This document shows positions 55,550-64,000 of a DNA stretch of 64,000 bases, in pieces. The DNA comes from Apostichopus japonicus (lineage: Eukaryota; Echinodermata; Holothuroidea; Aspidochirotida; Stichopodidae). Numbering within the stretch: the stretch's first letter is position 1; every line of letters begins with the position of its first letter. The notes below the pieces were generated by a model. It saw nothing but the letters and a program-made list of their open reading frames with translations. It did not search any database and was not told where the DNA came from. Made by a program: the position numbers and the translations under genes. The stretch is from contig NC_092577.1 in NCBI RefSeq assembly GCF_037975245.1, positions 15,576,013 to 15,640,012 on the forward strand, read 5' to 3'.

Positions 55550-55880
55550 TAAACATTTTTTAGTCGCGCACGTTACAATTGACCTGAACACCATGTTTAT
55601 ATTAAGGTGCATCTTTTTTTGGGGGGGGGGGTTCTTTTTTTTTGGAAACCTTGAGGTACGGCCGATTTTTAACACTTCATTTGACAACTTAATCTTTAAG
55701 ACTTTTTGGGCCTACAGTATCTGTAGACTAGAATCAACAATTAAAAAAAAAAGTTCCTGACATTTTTCACCGAAAGCCCGAGGAACATTATAACTACAAA
55801 TATTCTTCTTGGTTGTCTCGTTCTGAAAATGCGTTTTTTTTTGGTCGTTCACCGTATCGACATTATATATATCCTTCCAG

Positions 55881-56229
55881 ATTTATGGCAAAAGCAGAAG
55901 CTTTAAGTATGATTGGCTCAAGGAACTGAATCTGGTCGAATCAACGGATCGGAAGCAACCTTTCGTAGAGATTGTACATACTGTTCGTCGGGATGTCGTC
56001 AGCCACCAAAAGAAAACCTGTCACCAAGAAAACCTGGAAAACGAAACCCCGCGCAGGCGCCCCGCACAACGTAAGCGAGCAACTTCAAGCAAGGCTCCGT
56101 CGACGGCGAAGAAGACGAGGACGCTGGTGCCAAAAAGGGTACGGTCAGCTGTCATTTACACCTTTCCATTTAATTCGTTTGATAACCCGCTCGGACACAG
56201 CAACAAATTTCGGAAAGAAGTATTTATAT
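55881..56229 (+). other. Possible exon, basic C-terminus
   Basis: After ATCCTTCCAG an open frame encodes GKSRSFKYDWLKELNLVEST, VHTVRRDVVSHQKKTCHQEN and a Lys/Arg/Ser-rich tail up to a stop near 56228. The acceptor is good and the frame is long for this AT-rich region, but no family was recognised. Confidence 0.3.
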
Positions 56230-56803
56230 AAATGTCACACTGTGTGTATACAGCGTACTGTACATCTGTAAAAGAGACGATTTGAAAAGTTGAAGTTGTT
56301 AACATAAAACGCATAATTGAACTTTCTGCGTAAAAAGTACAGGTTCCAGACAGGGGATCGCGCTGCCTTTTTCTCCTCATTAACGATCAACATGGCAAAA
56401 GAAGATAAATCGATACCATGTTATTCATAGATGTCCTCATTATACACAATTGGGGTGGAACTTTATCGTTTCTATAAAAAGCTTTGTGTGTTTGAAAAAG
56501 CCGATCAGTAACAAAGTTTAAGGTGAATCAATTATAAACAAGCACCAGTACATAACAAGAACCACAGAGACGGGTTTTTGAAGAATGTGTAATACCGTGG
56601 TGGATGTAAAAAAAATACCCAAAAGTATTTGCACATAAGTGAACTATAAAAAAAGGACAGAGTTTAAAAAGAAACTTATTCCAAAATGTTTAATTGTAAC
56701 GTTGCTGCATTATATGTAATCATTGGCTCATCCTAATTTTATCTCCATGAAAATAAAACTGTAAGTAAGGATGCATAAAGAGAGAAAAGATGACCTGCAT
56801 ACA
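56230..56803. other. Non-coding AT-rich stretch
   Basis: Nothing recognised. Confidence 0.4.
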
Positions 56804-56819
56804 ATCAGAAGGTCAATGT

Positions 56820-57438
56820 GCTTTTTACGTGACCCGCCACGCGGGATACAAAACGTCACGGCCAAACGGCACTACCAAACCATCCCATTCTGACAAACGA
56901 AACTAAGGTCTAGCGAGCTAAAAAAAACATACGCCCGCCGACCTGCAGAGACAAAACGCCCACCCCCCCCCACTCAAACATTCAAAAACGTACAGAAGGA
57001 CGACCCGCACGCAGCGAAACGAAAAACCCCTCCTCAGCACACCAGCGTCCAAAAAAGGCAGCCCCAGATAAACGGCGAAAATCGCCTTCAATCTGAAGGC
57101 GAATGTCAGACTTCACCGCCTCCAGGACTGCCTGCCAACTGGCAAATTTCCCCCTAAAAACCAAATTACATCTATTCCGCCAAACATGTTTTTTACAATA
57201 GAGCAAACAAAAATAATGCGGTGCAACACAGCTACCGAACAAACTGGAGGGTCTACCCCATATAAAATAAAGCCCTGCCCTACCGACCATGAACGGTCTC
57301 CCGTAACACGGTCGGTCCAGGTCTGGAACCACTCCCATAAGTTTACTACAAAGTAACAATGCCAAAAAACATGAGCAGTACTCTCTAAGCTGTCACAGCC
57401 GGTCCTAGGGCACAGTCCATCACCCAATCGCCAATGAT
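56820..57438 (-). mobile_element. 5'-truncated family B copy with 16-bp TSD
   Basis: ATCAGAAGGTCAATGT flanks it at 56804-56819 and 57439-57454. The minus strand encodes CPRTGCDSLESTAHVFWHC, the same C-terminal CCHC as family A, then after a frameshift HVWRNRCNLVFRGKFASWQA and KSDIRLQIEGDFRRLSGAAF, homologous to family A. The 3' UTR is unlike A until the last 12 bases, CACGTAAAAAGC. This is the reference copy for family B in the window. Confidence 0.92.
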
Positions 57439-57454
57439 ATCAGAAGGTCAATGT

Positions 57455-57990
57455 TCGCAACCTGTCAGTTGGGTTCCAGTTCATCAAATGACTTTCATGT
57501 GTGACAGATTTTATGATATCCACTACTCCATTTGGCCAATTCTTTCATTGCATGTACATGTGCACTAACACGGACATTTTTTTAAATGTTTGGACATGAA
57601 TTCACATGATAGAAATATGATTACTCATCATATAGCAATGTGTTATTTATGATATGTACAAGTTCAAACTCACTTAAAGTTGTGATAAAATTTACTCACT
57701 GCCAGTGTATACGTACATAGGGGCAAACTGGAATGGATCTGACCCACCCACCTGTTGGACCGAGTCCTCAGTCAGCTCAATAGGGTTATAGAAAGTGAAA
57801 GGCATTGTTTTTTGTGCTATTTTAGTGATGGTGTGACATTTTCTAACGCCCCTTCAACTATACAGTCAAGTTAGAATTCACCAATTTCATGATTTGGTTG
57901 GTAGCTTCATATGTTGAATAACATGTCTTTCGAGTGCATTATTCCTTTGAAGGTCACATCAACGGACTTTAATTTTTCTAATTCATATTT
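57455..57990. other. Non-coding stretch
   Basis: Nothing recognised. Confidence 0.4.
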
Positions 57991-58167
57991 TCAAATGAGA
58001 TCACGGCAATGAAGAAAGGAAAGAGGATAAATTGGTCGGCGGAGGATATTAGAACGGATGATAGTAATGTTTTGCCAGGTTTTGCACAGATCAGAAAAAC
58101 AATAGAAAAGCACCCGATGTTAAAGCAAAGAAACCCAGCAGCAGTCAAAAGCCGCTTTCAGTAGATG
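57991..58167 (+). repeat. 177-bp identical duplicate, copy 2, likely terminal exon
   Basis: Identical to 55373-55549. Here the frame ending KSRFQ and TAG is followed within 20 bases by AATAAATAAATAC, so this copy has the look of the original last exon plus polyadenylation signal. The gene upstream was not identified. Confidence 0.85.
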
Positions 58168-61100
58168 CTGAAGCAGAAATGGAATAAATAAATACAAATC
58201 TGAAACTAGTGTTACTATTTATGTATTTCAATACTTTTAATTTCATATTTATTTCATTAAAATTACAAGCATAACATTAATTTGCATAACTTTGCATTAT
58301 TGTAAGTCATAACCAAATTTCAACTTTGTATTTGTTTTTGCTACTTGGGTATCTAGAAATAATATTTCAGTAATCAACTATCACATGGAGGCAGTTTAAC
58401 ATGGCTTAATTCATTTCATTCCTAAAGCAGAGGTTCCTGATCTTCAATTCTTTGTTAATAATGGATGCTAATTAGCGAATTGCTGAAAGTTTCATTTCTA
58501 TAACTGTGTAAATAAGACTAGTAAATATTGCTGACTTCAGGTCCTAGTACGGATTGTTCATATATATATATATTATGCATTAAACAGCGCTTTATACCTT
58601 CACTGTCAAACAAATTCTCGGATTTCCGTCTAGTAGTACGTGGAAAAGTATGTTGTCTTATATGTCAGCAATAAAATAGAAACCAACCATTTGGTGTGTG
58701 TTTACCAGGCAGGCAGTCTACAAGGGTTGAAGCTTCATTATTTTCTATACTAGGCAGCAGGATAGTATTGAATTAAAATTCAATGCATGTTCAGTTGTTA
58801 TTAATGAAGTACTATTTTGGACCCAACATAGTTATGCCCGGAGAAGATCTACTCAATCTTAGTAGTTAAGCGATTAGTAGGTCGTAGCAAACTGCAACCA
58901 CAAAATAAAAGACTTTAGCAAGTACCACACTTTGTTGAATGTCAGCAAAGGTGGAGACGAGAATCAGCCAAAAGGGTCTTGAACCTTGCAGTTAACAGTT
59001 CAGTCAGTTACTGTTGATCTCATGTAATGTTTCAGTATTGTATTTCAACACTGAAATATTGGAATACATCAACTTAGATTTCATATTGAAACATTTCAGG
59101 TGAGATGGAAATAAGTACTATCAAAAAGTCAAGATAAGACAGATCAGAGCGTGAAATTACCAATACACTCAATAAACCCCCATGTGAAATTAGTGTTAAA
59201 TCAGAGAATTTGCATTTTAACAGGGAAGGTAATACTTGTAACAGTGAATTAAGTTCATTATGTGAATATTATACCACCCTTTTCAGTTGAAACTGGATAT
59301 TCATTGACAATTCAATGCTCATTGTATTTGTTAATCTACAGAGGGTGGAACATTTAAAGACAAAATAGTGGGTATTGAGTGAGCAGGGAGGGGCTTTGGG
59401 GACAGGCAGGAGGCTTAAATTGAGTGTACGTTTTCACGATATTTTGCTGTAGAGATGACTACACCATTGGTGTAGTGTTGCCCATTCTTTTAGTTGTTCA
59501 TATCATTCTATATTTTGAGATGTAGTACTTTTTTTTATTAAGCTAACTGGTGCATTATGTTATCAGGATAATAGAATAAACGTAAATTTTTTTCAATTGA
59601 GATTACGTGTAAGTGCGTGAACGGATTAAACGGACCGTCCACATAAACTTATACACATGAAATTGTATTAATTATAAACCAAAACAGTATTTGAAAATAT
59701 TTTCATATTACACCTACATTAAATCAAACCATAACATTTCTCAGCAAAGACCCCACACCCTGAAATCTCGATATGCTCAGGTAAGCCGTCATCACACCAC
59801 CCCGTCAAATATCGTCCTCTCAACTTTATTCGGGAACATTAGAAATTAACCACTCGTCTAAACTGGCGTGAACAATCACGGATTATAACTGTGACCTTCC
59901 TCCCCCCACCCCCCATTAAAAATAAATAAATATACCCCTGCCGCAAATATGATAATTATAAACAATTCCGAAATGAATTGTTTAAAAAGAAACTGTTAAA
60001 TAAACAACATAAGGTAAATATTTCCTTCTGGTGTATAGTTTGTATAAGGATAATAGTATTAACGTATTTTGCTTTAGCAATACATGTAATCTCAATTGTG
60101 AAATATATAATCGTAAGTGAATGAACGGATGATGACGACCGTCCACATAATGTTATGCACATTACATTGTATTGTTTATTGATTCTACACCAAACACGTA
60201 ATTGAAAATATTAATAATTTATCAAGTACTATAATTCAGCACAAGAAGAATCTGGGTAGAACGCCCCACCCATAAATTCTCCATATGCTGCAGGAAGACT
60301 TAACCCGGTCAAATATGGGACTGTTTATATCCTTTACTTGCCGAACTGGTAGATCTGTGTATGAGCGGATTAGGTCACCCAAATCTCCATGTCGTCACGA
60401 TAACTATCGTGGTTGTTGCTAATGGTGTTATAACTTCATCACAAATGTTATGAATTTCACGATAACTATCGTGGACCCTTACAAGCCATTCAAGGAGACT
60501 TTCGATAGTCGGATATTACAGAAAGCGACTGGGATGCTAACTCTAATAACGACCTGAAGTATTTCTATCGCAACACAAAACTCTTCGCTGTGCATTAACT
60601 ATGCTTATGCTTAAGGCATATGTTAAGTCCAACCAGTAGGCCTACTCCACCAACGCTTTCGATCTGCCTCATTTTCATATAGTAAGTCGTGTCGTGAAAT
60701 TCATAGGCGTATGTTAGAGATAACTGATACTGCTAGTACTAGCCTAACGTTAGGCCTTACACAGCCCTAACTATTCGTAGGCTAACTACCCTTAGTCTTA
60801 CTCGTACGAAAGACCTAACGGAGATTAGGACAGTAGTCGAAGTATTACTGTGGTTATTGTTCAGTGAGTTAATGTAACTTGTTAGGCTATATGCCTATTT
60901 CTTAGTACGGTTATTATCACTGGCCATACTTGTCCAGATGCCCCCAGTATCGTGCTTTTTGGGCATAGGCTAGGCCTTTCTGAATTTGTTCACTTGGTGA
61001 TGACTAAGTAAAGCCGGAATCTTGCATTGAACGTTAAAGATGTCACTGTGATGCTGTTGTACTGTTCATACAGAACAGGTGTACAGGAAAGCACGTGAAT

Positions 61101-63693
61101 ATTGGTGAAGCATGTATTTGTTAAATTAAAAATGAGAACCAGGAAGAAAAAAATGTAAGTTGGCCTATCATGCATATTTTACAGAAAACTCACAAGAGAT
61201 TAAGAAATAAATGTAAAATTTATGTCAATTAATTGTTTTCTGTAGCACTTGCTCATTTTTATTCCAGCTACTGCTTCCCAAAAAATGGTTAGGTGCCTTT
61301 GTAGGTGCTGTGTTTGGACATAACTGCATTGGCCATAACATCACAATGCCTGTTCAAGGCCGGGTCATATTTGTTGGGCATTAGTGTCTGACTGTCTGAA
61401 GACATCTGTGGAAAATACCAGTGAGAATCTACCCAAAATTGGATCTGAGAAACATGATATGTCTGGGCCTTATCATGTAATTCAAGGGCGTAAAGGTTCA
61501 GGTTCGACATTGCTAATCATAACAGTTTGTGAACCATTCATTCATTCCCCCCAAAAAATAGAACTGAAGCTTCATCAAGACTTTATCATCATTCCTTTGA
61601 CCTTAATTTATGTCATTTAATACAGTTTCCTGAATGCCTTGCGTAAGCAAATTCTGTGGCTGTTCATTACACATAGAGCATGTTATGTTGTCCAGGTTGG
61701 ACATTCTTTTGGTGAAGACTTTGTCATGAGGTTGAATCCAAAGCTTGATTTTGGAGTGTGGGTTGTAATCCCACCAAAATCCCAAGATGAATGACCTTCA
61801 TTGTGTAACATGTAACATTTTTGTAATTCATCATGCTTTCTGGAATAATTGGTGACGATTTTACAGAAATCAGTGAATTACAATATCTACCCAAAACTAC
61901 ACAGAACTAATTTGATGCAGTTGTGAAACTGATCAATATTTGGACAACCAATGTAACAGTGATGAAATAAGAAGACCCTCTATGAGACATGCACAACTAC
62001 ATTGTCACCCACCTTTACCAAAGTGTACCATAAATCTACTGTGGTAAGTGCAGTTTTGCGTATTTCCCTAAGTTGCATATTGACATATAATAAAGCTCCG
62101 TGCATAGAGACAGAGCTCCTTTCAAAGAATTCTTATAAACAGGATGTGATAAGTAAGTTTGCCTAGCAGGATCTTCTTCGGAGGCTATATGACAAGTAAC
62201 ATTAACAGCAGGGACAAATATACACACAGAAATACAGACAGGTTAATGAGCATGGTGACCACAAATAGATGTAAGAGGAAATGTAAGATGATTACTAGAC
62301 AAGGGATGGAGAGAAGAATGAAATAAACCAACCCGGGAAGAGTAGAGGTGAAAGATAAACAGTAGAGTGACAAAGAGAGGAATAAGGGAAGAGGGTAGGG
62401 AATAAACAGGATGTGAGTCATCATGACAGGTTCCTCCTGCTACAAAGCTGTACCCCTTAGAGTATGGTGTCTTTGAGCCAGGTAAAGTAATCCAGAGTTA
62501 ATGTTTGTCTTTGATTGGCTACTTCTCAGAGACTGCATACATCTGTCCTTTTCTCAATGTTTGTAAGAAGATCAGTATTAGTGAGTTGGTTGGAGACATC
62601 TACTCCCAGTTCCCTTTGTTCCATCACTTCATAATTTGTGGTACTTTGGAGAAGTCATCGATCTCAGTAGAGTTCAAGAAGTTTAGTTTAAAGTATTATA
62701 TAAATTTACATCCTTGCAGGAGAAGTTGACCAACAGGGTGAGTTAATTGACTGTATTTATTAAACTTAACAGTATGTTGGTCAATTAATGAAATTGGCAT
62801 TATTTATAGTCTTATTTACCCCTACTGCAAAATGAGGGCTGGCATTTGCTATTCTTCATTGTACTGTGTATTGTGTAGGATAAGGCTGTGGTACAGTGCC
62901 TTAAAGTGATATATTTGCTTATAAAGACTTTTGAGGCCAATTACTCATTAGAGTACCTCCATTAATTAAATTCTTTAATTTTTAACATGATTTCTTTGTA
63001 AATTTTTTTTACTTTCTGGGGTTTATATGATTATATATTGCAGGCCTATAGTTGGCTTCATCATTACTGCAGCTTCATAGTTCAATAGAAAGCTTAAAGA
63101 GCCAGTAATTGCCATTTATGTGTACATATGTGCCTATGTTCATTATTTCTGTATATAATTCTATGTTGAATTAGATATATGCTGGTATTTGTTTCTGTGC
63201 AGTTTAAAGGGAAAGCTAGCTACTGTACAATGTGGCTTTTCTTGTTGTTTATTATTACAATAATGTCACCATATATGGCATACATACAAGAATAAATGCC
63301 CTTTGACAACAGCCTTAAACAAAAGCAGCATCTACCAAACTACCCAAATATTTTTGTTCTATGCAGATTGATATACATACTAGCTGCATATGTATTTACT
63401 GCATAAGCCATGCATGATTATTTATGCTAAATATTAGTAAGGAAGTTTAAGTAATTGTAAGATCTCATTAATATTGCATTTTGATGAGTAGTTGTGTAAG
63501 ATGGTAACAAATACAGGTTTCGTGAGCATTCATCAATATTTCAAAAGGAGTATATTTTACATATTTATGTGTGGTGGGTAAAAATACAGGTGATAGCTGG
63601 TTGCACGTACCTCGTCACTCTCGCTCCAATTCCAAAATCAAGCCCCCCCCCCTCCCTTAACTAGGGAAACTTCATAAGTTACTCATTAGACCG
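58168..63693. other. Long AT-rich non-coding stretch
   Basis: About 5.5 kb without a recognised gene. It has a short TA tract near 58561, the hairpin pair at 60396-60473, and a run of C near 63643. Open frames are short and lack motifs. Confidence 0.4.
60396..60473. repeat. Pair of identical hairpin sequences
   Basis: CACGATAACTATCGTG occurs at 60396-60411 and 60458-60473, followed by G in both. Each is an inverted repeat with a six-base stem (CACGAT/ATCGTG) around AACT. Confidence 0.8.
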
Positions 63694-64000
63694 GAGCCGG
63701 AGCCGGAATTCCTTGAATGTAAAGGTGTCAAGACCGGGACTAGTTAGAATCGAACTCAAGTCCGATATCCCCTCTACCTTGTGGGCTAATGGGCACAGGG
63801 CCCACATTGCATACCCGGGCCAGCCTCGCACTTGTTGGAGGTGTGGGCTGGAAGGGCATGAGGCCAGGTTGTGCCCGAACAAGCGGTGTAGCCGCTGTTT
63901 ACAGGTTGGGCATACCCTGGCCGAGTGTAAAGGGGATATCGTTTGCAACTCGTGTGGGAAAACGGGCCATCTCGCCCGTTTATGCCCAGACCGCTCATAC
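63694..64000 (+). mobile_element. Family A ORF1 fragment at the window edge
   Basis: Starts abruptly at GGAGCCGGAATTCC within ORF1 and continues through the three CCHC knuckles (identical or near-identical to 820-950) to the window end. An 11-base gap near 63740 relative to other copies shifts the frame before the knuckles. Upstream ORF1 and 5' UTR are missing, so it is 5' truncated; its 3' part lies outside the window. Confidence 0.88.

Noticed and set aside
60990-62424. Hydrophobic minus-strand frames resembling membrane proteins
   Set aside because: They arise from T-rich antisense composition, are short, and have no homologous motif or start context.

Overview
The window is metazoan nuclear DNA from a repeat-rich genome. 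It shows multi-exon gene fragments with GT/AG splice sites, AATAAA signals and long AT-rich non-coding stretches. Its mobile elements are typical of animals: Tx1/L1-type and CR1/L2-type LINEs, a Ty3/gypsy element with a PNMA-like gag, a BEL/Pao element, Helentron-like elements, and a mariner. The mix suggests a marine invertebrate, perhaps an echinoderm, hemichordate or lancelet, but no species-level marker is visible. No intact housekeeping gene, rRNA, tRNA or CRISPR array was recognised. Almost every coding signal is a transposon gene or a decayed transposase-like gene.

The dominant component is one family of non-LTR retrotransposons, called family A here. It has an ORF1 with three CCHC knuckles and an ORF2 with endonuclease, reverse transcriptase and a C-terminal CCHC. 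One near-full-length copy (130-5278) lies antisense inside an older copy (1-99 plus 5279-5713). Further copies are at 19667-20847, 20999-22815, 38426-38878, 39735-39976, 40921-41280, 49281-50917 and 63694-64000. A related subfamily, family B, is at 40135-40308, 44846-44881 and 56820-57438. A and B share the 3' terminus CACGTAAAAAGC, nearly always followed by AC, and most copies have clear target-site duplications. Three family A copies are ORF1-only derivatives, analogous to mammalian HAL1, in which nearly all of ORF2 is deleted.

Region by region: 1-5.7 kb holds the nested family A copies. 5.7-9.6 kb holds an L1-like RT fragment, a solo LTR, a CR1/L2 tail and a (TA)47 tract. 9.6-16.5 kb holds a decayed Ty3/gypsy element (Lys-type PBS, gag, protease, RT, RNase H, integrase) split inside its RT by another LINE. 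16.5-21 kb holds a decayed BEL/Pao element carrying two family A insertions. 23.4-23.9 kb is a tandem duplication. 25.3-27.3 and 43.5-45.4 kb are two diverged copies of a multi-exon zinc-finger/tyrosine-recombinase-like gene. 29.6-33.8 kb (minus) holds an integrase-core gene with a LINE in its intron; that LINE ends in a family A-like tail.

36.5-41.9 kb is a multi-exon transposase-like gene of unknown function, broken by five insertions: one Helentron-like, three family A and one family B. A second Helentron-like copy lies inverted at 47.5-48.6 kb. 49.3-50.9 kb is an ORF1-only family A copy that has lost its zinc knuckles. 54.2-54.7 kb is a mariner remnant. 55.4 and 58.0 kb carry an identical 177-bp segment that looks like a terminal exon. 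58.2-63.7 kb is AT-rich DNA without recognisable genes. All family names come from motif reading; no database search was possible.
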